A stretch of DNA of 64,000 nucleotides from Salmonirosea aquatica. Lineage in GTDB: Bacteria > Bacteroidota > Bacteroidia > Cytophagales > Spirosomataceae. Location of the stretch: NCBI RefSeq assembly GCF_009296315.1, contig NZ_WHLY01000002.1, positions 1,984,001-2,048,000 on the forward strand, written 5' to 3'. The notes under the pieces are model-generated. The model had not been told where the DNA came from and made no database searches. It worked only from the letters and a program-made list of their open reading frames with translations. This document shows, one piece after another, positions 17,701-25,912 of the stretch. The position numbers and the translations under genes were made by a program. Every line of letters starts with the position of its first letter. Within the stretch, counting starts at the first letter, position 1.

Positions 17701-18945
17701 TTATTCAAACCCAAATAGGAGCGGAAACAGGAATGTGACCACCGCCGTCCAGCCCCAATAGATGGGTAGGTAGGCCGAAATGGACTTCCCGACTTGGGTC
17801 AGGCTGGCGTCGCGGGTGAGTACCTTCACCAGTTTACTGGCAATGAACATCAGGTGGATCAGCATCAGGACGTTGGCACCCAGCACGGCCATGCGGTTGG
17901 GGGTGATGCCCCATTCCGAGATTCGGAACACAATGGCCGACAGGGCGATGCCGTTGACCAGAATCGTCACCACCGACAGCAAGAACAACACCATGATCTC
18001 GAAACGATTGGAGGTAGCTTTGGCCCGCTCGGCCACCGAAAAGAAAATAAGCGCCATCACACCCACCAACAAAGCATTGAAGATGATCAGGAACTCCCGG
18101 TCGTTGTAAGGGTCTTTGCCCGAAAAAACGATAGCGCCCAGGTAAGCCAGCAACATAATAAGTACCAGCGGGCTGAATATCCGGGCGATGATGGGCGATA
18201 CTTTCTGAACCAGCTCGGGAATATTCTGCGTGAGGACGGTACCTACAAGGGGTACGGCGGGCAGGCCAAAAATAACGATGTACTGAAAATAGTACTCTCT
18301 TATATCATAGCCGATCAGGTTAAAAAGTCCAATAGTGATCGCCGTCAGAATCCCCCCCGAAATCAGTAGTAGGGTACTCATTACCACCAGGTCGCCATTG
18401 TAGCGCAGGTACCCCAGCCTTTGCTTGAGATCCCTGGCATTTCCACCCGTGAAAGCAAAGCCCGTCGTCGCCCACAGAAACACCCCCAGGTGAATGCAGG
18501 ACAGCACCAGCGTATCGCTCTTGGGATTGTCGGGTAATAGGTTGATATAGACTAGCCCCATTCCCATAAGTCCGGCAATAATCGCGATAGTTTTTGCGGT
18601 CAGGTTGTTCTTCCGGATAAAGTAAGCGGACAGGAAGGGAAAAACCAGAAAGCCCAGGTTTCTGGTGTAAAAAAACTCTTCGTCGATGGACAGAATCTGG
18701 GGTAGTTTGGCGCAGGTACCCGCAATCAGGGCCGCTACCAGGACAAATATCAGTTCGGACCGGTTGATCGAAAACACTTCGTCGCGATCAAAATTCAGGC
18801 GCTGGTGCCAGAATTCGGCCAGGCGGGTATCGTTAAGTTGAGGGTACAGGGCATTGAATGCCTGCCGGAAAGCCGACTTGTTGTCACGGTACAGTTTTTC
18901 AAGCTGTTGGGGGTTGTCCAGATTGGAAAGGATTTCAGTTTTCAT
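17701..18945 (-). CDS. DUF4153 polytopic membrane protein
   Basis: 414 residues from the ATG at 18945 (the frame is open to 18990). A hydrophilic N-terminus (LYRDNKSAFRQAFNALYP) is followed by about ten to twelve hydrophobic helices. This fits the DUF4153 family, whose function is unknown. A 24-bp operator-like site (18970-18993) lies 25 bases upstream of the start, nearly identical to one before the gene at 19378-20010. DUF4153 genes next to a small winged-helix regulator recur in Bacteroidota, so regulation by the neighbour is likely. Confidence 0.85.
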   Translation of the reverse strand: MKTEILSNLDNPQQLEKLYRDNKSAFRQAFNALYPQLNDTRLAEFWHQRLNFDRDEVFSINRSELIFVLVAALIAGTCAKLPQILSIDEEFFYTRNLGFLVFPFLSAYFIRKNNLTAKTIAIIAGLMGMGLVYINLLPDNPKSDTLVLSCIHLGVFLWATTGFAFTGGNARDLKQRLGYLRYNGDLVVMSTLLLISGGILTAITIGLFNLIGYDIREYYFQYIVIFGLPAVPLVGTVLTQNIPELVQKVSPIIARIFSPLVLIMLLAYLGAIVFSGKDPYNDREFLIIFNALLVGVMALIFFSVAERAKATSNRFEIMVLFLLSVVTILVNGIALSAIVFRISEWGITPNRMAVLGANVLMLIHLMFIASKLVKVLTRDASLTQVGKSISAYLPIYWGWTAVVTFLFPLLFGFE

Positions 18946-18969
18946 GATAATTGATATATTTGAAGTTTT

Positions 18970-18993
18970 ACAAAGTACTTTGTATTTCAAAGT
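18970..18993. promoter_or_regulatory. Operator 1: CAAAGTACTTTG dyad plus TTCAAAGT half-site
   Basis: 18970-18983 is a perfect 14-bp palindrome (ACAAAGTACTTTGT). It is followed by TTCAAAGT at 18986-18993, which repeats one arm. The same 24-base arrangement occurs at 20012-20035 with 21 of 24 bases identical. Location just upstream of DUF4153, and next to a winged-helix gene, makes it a likely binding site for that regulator. Confidence 0.7.
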
Positions 18994-19010
18994 TTAAAGT
19001 CAAAAAAAAT

Positions 19011-19325
19011 TCAGTCAGGTTTATTGCCCAGAATTAGTCTTTCCAAAGCAGCCAGATGACTCTGGAAGGCATCCCTCCCCTCAGGGGTAGCTATGTAGCG
19101 GGTATTGGGCTTACGACCCACAAACTGCTTTTCGACCCGTAGGTAGTCTGCGCCTTCGAGTGCCCGCAAGTGGCTCGCCAGGTTGCCGTCAGTCAGTTGC
19201 AGGGTTTCTTTAAGAAAAGTAAAGTCCACACCATCTTCCACCATAAGCACCGACATGATCCCGAGCCGGGCACGGCTCTCAAAATCTTTATTTATATCTT
19301 TCAGGTAGTCCTTTACGTGTTCCAT
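19011..19325 (-). CDS. Winged-helix transcriptional regulator (HTH_34/MarR-like)
   Basis: 104 residues. The pattern RARLGIMSVLMVEDGVDFTFLKETLQLTDGNLASHLRALEGADYL is helix, helix, recognition helix. VEKQFVGRKPNTRYIATPEG is the beta-wing, and a final helix serves for dimerisation. This is the PF13601-type regulator that commonly accompanies DUF4153 membrane proteins in Bacteroidota. It carries no visible ligand domain. It lies between the two operator-bearing membrane genes, 52 bases after the upstream one, and probably represses both from the twin CAAAGTACTTTG sites (inference). Confidence 0.88.
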   Translation of the reverse strand: MEHVKDYLKDINKDFESRARLGIMSVLMVEDGVDFTFLKETLQLTDGNLASHLRALEGADYLRVEKQFVGRKPNTRYIATPEGRDAFQSHLAALERLILGNKPD

Positions 19326-19377
19326 TCCAGGCGGAAATCTTTATTTAGTCGGCTGGTTTTAATAAAATATAGAAGGT

Positions 19378-20010
19378 TTAGTCATGCTTTTTTTCGTATT
19401 TATAGTACAGCATACTCCCGTAAAGTACATGCAATACGCCAAACCCCAATGCCCACGCCAGCAGCCCGTACCCAACCATAAAACCACTTGCCAGTCCCAG
19501 CGCCAACTCACACAGTCCCAGCGAGCGAAGGTCGGCAAAGGTATACCGGCTGGCATTGACTAGCGCCAAACCATAGAAAATTAGCATGGAGGACGCCACA
19601 AGGTACCCGATGTTATGATAAAGCAAAATTCCACAAAACGCCCCACCCACCGCCAGGGGCAGGCAGAAATTCACCAGTAGCCGCCTGGCCTGGCTGGTCC
19701 AGACGGGCTGATGGGCCTTACTGGCTTTGAGTCTGGTAAAATACAGCACCGATCCAGCCGCTAGTCCAAATACTGCTACGGCTGCCAGAGCAATAAACCG
19801 ATAGGTACCAGATGATACGTCGCTACTGTACAGTTCTGCATAACGCTGGCCATGGATAGTCAGGTACCATTGTACCGCCCCAACGCCAGTCAGGGCGATG
19901 AGACCCACAAAAATTCCCGATAGTCCACTAAGTGAGTGGAAACGGGTGGAACGATCCATGATGTTCCGGATTTCATGGAGGGTTTGAAGTTGTTCTTCGG
20001 GCTGTATCAT
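19378..20010 (-). CDS. Six-helix membrane protein, cotranscribed with the regulator
   Basis: 210 residues. A short polar N-terminus (QPEEQLQTLHEIRNIMDRSTRFHSLSG) is followed by six hydrophobic helices and a basic end (YYKYEKKHD). The N-terminal LHEIRNIMDRSTRF-type motif recurs in Bacteroidota membrane proteins located before HTH_34/DUF4153 genes. Function is unknown. The operator at 20012-20035 ends just 1 base from its start codon, so a bound protein would cover the leader and translation start region. First gene of a probable two-gene operon with the regulator. Confidence 0.75.
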   Translation of the reverse strand: MIQPEEQLQTLHEIRNIMDRSTRFHSLSGLSGIFVGLIALTGVGAVQWYLTIHGQRYAELYSSDVSSGTYRFIALAAVAVFGLAAGSVLYFTRLKASKAHQPVWTSQARRLLVNFCLPLAVGGAFCGILLYHNIGYLVASSMLIFYGLALVNASRYTFADLRSLGLCELALGLASGFMVGYGLLAWALGFGVLHVLYGSMLYYKYEKKHD

Positions 20011-20011
20011 A

Positions 20012-20035
20012 ACAAAGTACTTTGGAGTTCAAAGT
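20012..20035. promoter_or_regulatory. Operator 2: CAAAGTACTTTG dyad plus TTCAAAGT half-site
   Basis: ACAAAGTACTTTG at 20012-20024, a 3-base spacer, then TTCAAAGT at 20028-20035: the same architecture and spacing as operator 1 at 18970. It sits directly against the start codon of the six-helix gene at 20010. Confidence 0.7.
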
Positions 20036-20149
20036 AAATACATTTTTCACTAGGAAAATGTATAAAGCAAAAAAAAAATTGAATGAGGTGGACAAATAGG
20101 GGGCGATCAAAACCAGAATCCCTCTTTTTTATTACAACCATTAAAAAAA

Positions 20150-20174
20150 GGAGGGCAAAGAATTTTTGCCCTCC
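20150..20174 (-). terminator. Terminator of the pyridoxamine-oxidase-like gene
   Basis: A 10-bp perfect stem (20150-20159 with 20165-20174, GGAGGGCAAA and complement) with a 5-base loop, followed on the minus strand by a run of seven T. It lies 23 bases after the gene end at 20197. Confidence 0.88.
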
Positions 20175-20196
20175 TGCGTAATCCTGCTCCTGTTCC

Positions 20197-20721
20197 CTAC
20201 ACCTTCAGCTCCCCCTCCACGCCATCGTCCATGGTTTTGCCCGTAGCCAAGGAGGCCGCCATTTTCAAGAAGGAAACCATACGGTTATTTTTCGTGTCCC
20301 AGTACCTGATATCCTCTGGCTCTACCCGGATCACGGTCAGATCAGGGTCCTCTTTACCGCCCTGAAACCAGACTTTGATAAAAGAATTCCAGTACTTCTC
20401 GATCCGCTCGCGGTCGCGGGAAACCATGCACTTACCGTAAATGCTGAGGTACTCGGACGAGCCCTCTTTGCAGAAAAAAAGTTGTACTGCCGGGTCGGCA
20501 GCCAGTTCCTTGTTTTTACTGGACGAAGCCGCGCTGAAAAAGTAGAGTGCTCCGTCGTCTTCCACGCCCTGCAAGGCCATCGGACGGCTGGGAGCCGGGC
20601 GGGAGTCAGTGAAAGTGGTGAACATACAAATACCTTCGGCCAGGTCTTGTAGTTTCTCGATGGCTTCGGTACCGGAAAGGTTCTGAATGTGGTCGTCTTC
20701 GTCGTGGCGTGAATCTTGCAT
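20197..20721 (-). CDS. Pyridoxamine 5'-phosphate oxidase-like general stress protein
   Basis: 174 residues from the ATG at 20721; the open frame upstream is hydrophobic and unlike the family. The split-barrel flavin fold is seen in ICMFTTFTDSRPAPSRPMALQGVEDDGALYFFSAASSSKNKELAADPAVQLFF, then YLSIYGKCMVSRDRERIEKYWN and an ending typical of COG3871. Relatives bind FMN, F420 or haem and are often stress induced; the true substrate is unknown. Divergent from the gene at 20874, sharing a 150-bp control region with a 16-bp inverted repeat. Confidence 0.88.
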   Translation of the reverse strand: MQDSRHDEDDHIQNLSGTEAIEKLQDLAEGICMFTTFTDSRPAPSRPMALQGVEDDGALYFFSAASSSKNKELAADPAVQLFFCKEGSSEYLSIYGKCMVSRDRERIEKYWNSFIKVWFQGGKEDPDLTVIRVEPEDIRYWDTKNNRMVSFLKMAASLATGKTMDDGVEGELKV

Positions 20722-20807
20722 AAATAGGATTTTTAGAATGTGAAAAAAGTGGAATAGAAATAAAATCTGTGCCAACCCATGAAGTACTTCGCTAGGCTGG
20801 CATGATG

Positions 20808-20853
20808 TTTATATTATAAATAAAATATATTTCACGCTTATTTATAATATAAA
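20808..20853. promoter_or_regulatory. 16-bp AT-rich inverted repeat between divergent genes
   Basis: TTTATATTATAAATAA at 20808-20823 and its exact complement at 20838-20853, 14 bases apart. It lies just upstream of the + strand gene at 20874 and about 85 bases from the divergent start at 20721. As all-AT DNA it could be a repressor site, a cruciform or a promoter region. It is not a terminator. Confidence 0.55.
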
Positions 20854-20873
20854 TACAACACAAGATTGAGCTT

Positions 20874-21236
20874 ATGAAAATTGCAGTAGAAAAAGGCCAG
20901 GAAAAGACATTGCTCACCGATGGCCAGCAACGTGTCACGATTACCGACATTGAAGAAGGAAATAGCGAAAACAAGGGAATTCCTTTCTTTGCCGTCCGCT
21001 TCGAAAACGACGAGGGGTACGTTTCGCATCGCTTCTACCAATCAGAAGCAGGTATGCCCGCCATCATTGGCTTGTTTGAAGAAGCCGGCATTGAGGCAAA
21101 ACCAGGAAAAGAATTAGATACGAAGCAACTGATGGGTAAGGAACTGATGATCGAGGTAGGAGAGCGCTCGTACATCGATCCTGTTACGCACAATGAGCGA
21201 ACCCTGAAACAAGCCGTTAATTTTCTGGCGAGCTAG
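20874..21236 (+). CDS. Small conserved protein, possibly DUF669-like OB fold
   Basis: 120 residues, acidic and soluble. The order QRVTITDIEEGNSENKGIPFFAVRFENDEGYVSHRFYQSEAGMPAIIGLFEEAGIE, then DTKQLMGKELMIEVGERSYIDPVTHNER, resembles small phage proteins of the DUF669 type. Those are beta-rich, with a GKEL strand and a conserved linker, and are associated with single-stranded DNA binding. This is a pattern judgement only. It has its own AT-rich upstream region and a strong GC-rich hairpin downstream. No other phage genes are near. Confidence 0.6.
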   Translation: MKIAVEKGQEKTLLTDGQQRVTITDIEEGNSENKGIPFFAVRFENDEGYVSHRFYQSEAGMPAIIGLFEEAGIEAKPGKELDTKQLMGKELMIEVGERSYIDPVTHNERTLKQAVNFLAS

Positions 21237-21264
21237 AGAAAAGGATTCGTAGTAAATCGAACAC

Positions 21265-21300
21265 CCCCGCCCGGACTTTCAGTTGAAAGTCCGGGCGGGG
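21265..21300 (+). terminator. GC-rich hairpin after the gene at 20874
   Basis: A 17-bp perfect stem (21265-21281 with 21284-21300, CCCCGCCCGGACTTTCA and complement) and a 2-base loop. It has no T run after it, so it may be a processing or stability hairpin as much as a terminator. Confidence 0.7.
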
Positions 21301-21336
21301 CATTGTTGAACAATCACGGTTTTTAAAAATACGATT

Positions 21337-21549
21337 ATGAGCTATCAGAAAGGCGACCACGTAGCATGGTCCTGGGGAAAAGGTACCGCTATGGGTACAG
21401 TGCGGGAAAAATTCACTCAGAAAGTGACACGCACTATCAAAGGCAGTGAAATAACCCGCAATGCCACCGACGACGAACCTGCCTACCTCATTGAACAGGA
21501 AGATGGAGATGAGATACTGAAATCGGAGTCAGAACTGACAAAGAGGTAG
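21337..21549 (+). CDS. DUF2945 (HVA1 Tudor-like) small protein
   Basis: 70 residues. MSYQKGDHVAWSWGKGTAMGTVREKFTQKVTRTIKGSEITRNATDDEPAYLIEQEDGDEILKSESEL fits DUF2945 throughout: a KGDxVxW start, a GxV strand, a GSxxxRNA loop and a final VLK/HSEL-type end. The fold is a small beta-barrel. Function unclear; frequently found near stress genes. It converges on cysM with 12 bases between. Confidence 0.9.
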   Translation: MSYQKGDHVAWSWGKGTAMGTVREKFTQKVTRTIKGSEITRNATDDEPAYLIEQEDGDEILKSESELTKR

Positions 21550-21561
21550 GTACCTATCTCA

Positions 21562-22461
21562 TCACCCGAAGAGATCACTGGAAAGATAGCGGTCGCCGCG
21601 ATCACAGACGATGGTGACGATCACTCCTGCGTCAAGCTCCTGGGCTAATTGCACAGCCGCCCACGCGGCACCGCCACTACTCATGCCCGCGAAGACACCT
21701 TCTTCCCGCGCCAGGCGGCGGGTCATTTCAGTGGCATTCTCGACTGAGATTTCAATAACCCGGTCTACGCGCTGGGGTTCAAATATTTTGGGAAGGTACT
21801 CCTGCGGCCATTTCCGAATGCCCGGTATGCTGGCCCCGTCAGTGGGTTGGCAGCCTACGATCTGCACATCAAGGCTTTGTTCCTTCAGATAACGGGAGGT
21901 ACCCATGATAGTACCCGTGGTACCCATCGACGATACGAAGTGCGTTACCTGGCCCTGCGTATCTCGCCATATTTCGGGTCCGGTGGTAGCATAGTGGGCT
22001 TTCCAGTTGTCAGGGTTGGCAAACTGATTGAGCATAAAGTACCCCGGTTCCTGAGCCTTAGCGTCGGCATAGTCGCGGGCGCTTTCGATGCCATCGGTGA
22101 GTGTTACTTTAGCACCGAATGCTTCCATGGTCAGTACGCGCTCGCGGGTGGAATTTTCGGGCATAACGAGTTCGATGTCGATGCCGTAAATACTGGCGAT
22201 CATGGCCAGAGCAATGCCCGTGTTGCCACTCGTTGCCTCAATCAGACGGGTACTTTTGTCAATTTCACCTCGGTCGAGAGCCCCCCTGATCATGCTGAAG
22301 GCCGCGCGGTCTTTTACACTGCTACCGGGATTATTTCCTTCCAGCTTGCCATATAGGGTCACGTTGGGATTGGGATTGATCCGGCTCAGTTCGACGAGCG
22401 GGGTATTACCGACAAGGTCAAGAATGCTTTTGGAAAGTAATGGGCGGTCGACGCTGGACAT
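21562..22461 (-). CDS. cysM: Cysteine synthase B-type PLP enzyme
   Basis: 299 residues from the ATG at 22461, the usual CysM length; the longer frame to 22509 adds an unlike segment. It makes cysteine from O-acetylserine and sulfide or thiosulfate. The PLP lysine is in NNPGSSVKDRAAF, the substrate loop is EATSGNTGIAL, and the phosphate loop is SSMGTTGTIMGTSRYL. The first residues (SILDLVGNTPLVEL) and the C-terminal CDRGDRYLSS fit CysM better than CysK. Single gene. Confidence 0.93.
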   Translation of the reverse strand: MSSVDRPLLSKSILDLVGNTPLVELSRINPNPNVTLYGKLEGNNPGSSVKDRAAFSMIRGALDRGEIDKSTRLIEATSGNTGIALAMIASIYGIDIELVMPENSTRERVLTMEAFGAKVTLTDGIESARDYADAKAQEPGYFMLNQFANPDNWKAHYATTGPEIWRDTQGQVTHFVSSMGTTGTIMGTSRYLKEQSLDVQIVGCQPTDGASIPGIRKWPQEYLPKIFEPQRVDRVIEISVENATEMTRRLAREEGVFAGMSSGGAAWAAVQLAQELDAGVIVTIVCDRGDRYLSSDLFG

Positions 22462-22541
22462 GGAGTGAAGGGGGTGGTTAGGGAGGAAATCTTTTATTTC
22501 AAAAACCAAACGTCGAACCTGTCACGTCCGTTCCCCACTGC

Positions 22542-23492
22542 TTACTTTCCCTCTTTGCCCTTCAACCGATCCGCAAATTCATCCCATCCCTGCTTGAGAT
22601 TGAGGTCGTACTGATTGTACGGAATTTCGATGCCTTCGGCCCGAAACTTCTCGAAAATCACGAAGCGGATTTCACTCTTGATATGTTCGATACGCCACGC
22701 ACTGTACGTCCAGAAGAGTAACTCATACACGATACCCGAATTGCCAAAATCGTTCAGGCGGACGATGGGCATCGGATTTTGGGCCACTTCACTATGTCCC
22801 TGAACCGATGCCAGCAAAGTAGCTTCCACATGGCGGGGATCGTTGCGGTAGGCTACCCCTACCCTGATGATGAACCGGGTCAGGGAACGGTTATGCGACC
22901 AGTTGATGATGTTGTTGTTGATGAACTTCGAGTTAGGGACGATAATACCGATGGAATCCCGGGTTTCGACCTTGGAAGTACGCAGTCCTACTTCCGTCAC
23001 CCGGCCCACAAGGCCGTTGTCCAGCTCGACGATGTCCCCTATATTGATACTCCCCTCAAACAGCAGGATCAAACCCGAAACCAGGTCGTTGAATGTTTGC
23101 TGCAAGCCCAGTCCGATACCTACCAATAAGGCCGCGGAGCCCGCCAATAGTAGTGAGAGCTGAATACCTGTAACTTCCAAGGACAGAATGATCACTACCA
23201 CATAGATGAGGTACTTGATCAGTTGGATTACGGCTTCCTGGCGCCCTTTATCAACCTGTTTCCGACGAAAGAAGCCCCGCCGCAACAAGCTGGAGATAAA
23301 CCAAATCAGCAACCGGGCAACGGTTACCAACAGGATGATCAGCAGAATATCGAATACGGTGATTTCGTAATTCTTGATTTTCAGCAGTTCGAAGTCCAGA
23401 AAATGGCGAACCCCCCGAGGTAGCCCCTGACTGATTTTCTGTGCCCCTTTCTCAATCGCTGGCGTGGTTTGTAACAAAAGTCCCCGAATCAT
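22542..23492 (-). CDS. MscS-family mechanosensitive channel (second copy)
   Basis: 316 residues. An N-terminal amphipathic segment is followed by helices (ITVFDILLIILLVTVARLLIWFI, LIKYLIYVVVIILSLEVTG) and the pore helix LLLAGSAALLVGIGLGLQQTFNDLVSG. The MscS beta domain is INIGDIVELDNGLVGRVTEVGLRTSKVETRDSIGIIVPNS, and an alpha/beta end follows. It differs clearly from the channel at 3178, so the two are paralogues, probably with different thresholds. Expected location is the inner membrane. Confidence 0.93.
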   Translation of the reverse strand: MIRGLLLQTTPAIEKGAQKISQGLPRGVRHFLDFELLKIKNYEITVFDILLIILLVTVARLLIWFISSLLRRGFFRRKQVDKGRQEAVIQLIKYLIYVVVIILSLEVTGIQLSLLLAGSAALLVGIGLGLQQTFNDLVSGLILLFEGSINIGDIVELDNGLVGRVTEVGLRTSKVETRDSIGIIVPNSKFINNNIINWSHNRSLTRFIIRVGVAYRNDPRHVEATLLASVQGHSEVAQNPMPIVRLNDFGNSGIVYELLFWTYSAWRIEHIKSEIRFVIFEKFRAEGIEIPYNQYDLNLKQGWDEFADRLKGKEGK

Positions 23493-23722
23493 TTTTATAA
23501 AAGAAGTAAGGAGAATTGATACTGAACAAAGGTCATTCTGCTGTAAGACGAGGCATGAGAGAAAAAACCTATCTGATTCTGACCAGGTAAGCTATAACAA
23601 CAAACCCCACCCATAACTCCCGGCAGAATAATAGGTAGGGTGTAAAATAAGAAAATAGTAGCATTATCAACTTCCTGAAAGTCAAAAAACTTTCAAAACT
23701 TCTCCTTAAAGTAGCATCGGGG

Positions 23723-24928
23723 CTACTGAGTCGAAGTAAAAAAGGTGAGTGTCCCCAACAGATAAGTGGACAGCGAGGTATCGTGGTCGCCATTCTGAAC
23801 GGGAATGAGCGTGACATTGGTAGCGCCCCGTTTGGTCATGGCATCGTAGGCATTTTTGGAATTGAAAAAGAACACCAGCCGATCGGCGGTACCGTGGTAG
23901 AGCTGCGTGGGCGTGCGGGGCTTCCAGTCGTACACATTATTGTCAGCTACGGCGTTGAGGAACGCCGTATCGGTACCATCGTTGATTCCCTTGATAAAAC
24001 TTTCCGTAAAAATAGTATTGAATGAAACATTGATGGGATCGTCTTTTCCCAGCTTTTCAATCTGGGCGGCGTATGGTTCCTTAAAGTAAACCGATTTGGG
24101 TCGATTCAGTCCGTAAATGCGGTCGTAGGTTAGTGTCACCCACAGGTAGGAACTATTGAATCCCGCGATCCCGTGGGTTTCGTTATTGATCAGATACTTC
24201 ATGAAGGCCGTTTTGTCGTAGGCTCCGGCCCCACAGCTCGAGGCCCGCAGGTTGAACTCGGAGGAAGCCTCTTCCTCGATTTTTTTCTGTAAAGACAGCG
24301 TGGCAAAACCGCCTTCGGAATACCCTGCCAGGTACAGACGCTCGTCCCACTTCACGTCGGTCTGTTTTTTCAGGAATTCCTTAGCCGCCCGCAACATATC
24401 CAGCGAGGCGGAGGCCAGGCTGGCGCGGTGTTCGTAGGGATGCGGCAGATCTTTGGAAGCGCCGTAACCGATATAATCGGGATATGCGATAATGTAGCCC
24501 ATCGCCCCAAACAGCGAGCCAATGGTACTACCCTCCGAATTGGCCTTAAAATTGGACGGTGCCTGATCGTCGCTACTGATGGTACCGTGCTGAACACTCA
24601 CCATGGCCACATTCTGGGTGGTAATGGGTAGGATGAGCGCTCCGGAAGCGGTAATGTCGCTACCGTCGGTATTTTTGGTCTTGTAAGTTAACCGGTATAC
24701 TTTCACGCCATTGCGGACAAAACCAGCCACCAAAGGGCTAATGGCCGCCGACTGCTGGACAATCTGTTCTTTAGAAAGTTCGGTAATTACTGAACTTTCC
24801 ACCAAATAGTCATCCTTCGGGATGTCAGGATCGTCGTTGCTGTTATTACAGGAGGAAAGAAATAAGGTAGTAAAGGCAACCAGAACCCAGGCTTTGCGCA
24901 AAGTCTGGAAATTATACCGTTGTTTCAT
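23723..24928 (-). CDS. Secreted alpha/beta-hydrolase lipoprotein (secretory lipase family)
   Basis: 401 residues from the ATG at 24928. A signal peptide ends in the lipobox FLSSC with Cys27, so it is probably lipid-anchored. The hydrolase core has an oxyanion region around VSVQHGTISSDD, the nucleophile elbow GYSEGG, and a late acid and His (HGTADRLVFFFNSKNAYDAM, NGDHDTSLSTY). The order fits fungal/bacterial secretory lipases (PF03583) and feruloyl-esterase-like enzymes. The stop is covered by a small hairpin (AGTAGC...GCTACT). Substrate unknown. Confidence 0.85.
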   Translation of the reverse strand: MKQRYNFQTLRKAWVLVAFTTLFLSSCNNSNDDPDIPKDDYLVESSVITELSKEQIVQQSAAISPLVAGFVRNGVKVYRLTYKTKNTDGSDITASGALILPITTQNVAMVSVQHGTISSDDQAPSNFKANSEGSTIGSLFGAMGYIIAYPDYIGYGASKDLPHPYEHRASLASASLDMLRAAKEFLKKQTDVKWDERLYLAGYSEGGFATLSLQKKIEEEASSEFNLRASSCGAGAYDKTAFMKYLINNETHGIAGFNSSYLWVTLTYDRIYGLNRPKSVYFKEPYAAQIEKLGKDDPINVSFNTIFTESFIKGINDGTDTAFLNAVADNNVYDWKPRTPTQLYHGTADRLVFFFNSKNAYDAMTKRGATNVTLIPVQNGDHDTSLSTYLLGTLTFFTSTQ

Positions 24929-25018
24929 ATTTGTGGGGTAAAGAAATAGCTTTTGTACGTCTGCTATAACGCACACCTACCCTTTTTCGTTTGATTTTCC
25001 CGCCATTGCCCCACTTTT

Positions 25019-25747
25019 CTATTTCCGCTCCATGTACCAGCGGAGTATGCGGGCCGAAGCGTCGGGCCGCTCGACCATACCCAGATGCCCGGCTTCGGCC
25101 AGCACGAGCGGATATGCTTTGGCAGGATACCCGATTTGTTCCATCGCTTTTTCGAAGGGTACTGCCTGATCCTCCATACCGATAATGAACAGCACCGGAA
25201 AAGGTAGTTTTTTCAGAATATGGGTACGGTCAGGACGGTCGCGCATGGCTTCCATTCCGACGGCCAGGGCTTCGGAGGGAAGTTTGCTGTACTGTTGAAT
25301 GTAGCGTTGTACCTTTTCGGGTGAAGTTTCCTTAAACCGCCCTCCAAACAAATTAGGTAGGGTGCGCCGAATGAAAGCCTCGGTTCCGTGGGTACGTAGT
25401 AATTGCGCCAACTGGTTGCGCTGCTGCTTTTTAGCATCGTCATCGGCCAAAGCCGACGAATGAAACAGGCCGAACCCTTCGAGCATATCGGGGTATTTTT
25501 CGGCAAAAGCCAGGCTGATGTACCCCCCCATCGAATGCCCGACGAGGGTACATTTCGAAATTTGGGAGGCTACCAGCAACCGGTGGAGTTCGTCAGCATA
25601 CGCTTCCACCGTGTGGCAAGCGGTCAGCAGCGATATGTTGGGCTTGATGAGTGTGTAGTCTTCGTTGAGCAACGGAACTACTTCATCCCACAGAGAATCG
25701 TCCATTCCGTGTCCGTGCAGCACTACAAGGGTTTTGCGGTAGGTCAT
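25019..25747 (-). CDS. Alpha/beta-fold hydrolase
   Basis: 242 residues from the ATG at 25747. LVVLHGHGMDDSLWDEVVPLL carries the oxyanion HG motif, LVGHSMGGYISLAFAEKYP the nucleophile Ser, VLFIIGMEDQAVPFEKA the acid, and LAEAGHLGMVERPD the His. Cytoplasmic (no signal). Relatives include esterases, haloperoxidase-like and MenH-like enzymes; sequence alone does not choose among them. Single gene between the lipoprotein lipase and the acyl-CoA ligase. Confidence 0.88.
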   Translation of the reverse strand: MTYRKTLVVLHGHGMDDSLWDEVVPLLNEDYTLIKPNISLLTACHTVEAYADELHRLLVASQISKCTLVGHSMGGYISLAFAEKYPDMLEGFGLFHSSALADDDAKKQQRNQLAQLLRTHGTEAFIRRTLPNLFGGRFKETSPEKVQRYIQQYSKLPSEALAVGMEAMRDRPDRTHILKKLPFPVLFIIGMEDQAVPFEKAMEQIGYPAKAYPLVLAEAGHLGMVERPDASARILRWYMERK

Positions 25748-25912
25748 GGCTATTTCGTTTGGGTAATCATTGGACAAGGTAGTGGTTGAGTCCGCAGGGT
25801 AAGAAAGTTGCATCCTACCTAATTGCCTATAGGCAGATCGTACCCTGAATCAGAAATCCGGCAGGTACCTGCGCTAACCACCCCTCTGCACGTTTCAACT
25901 ACTACACTATCC

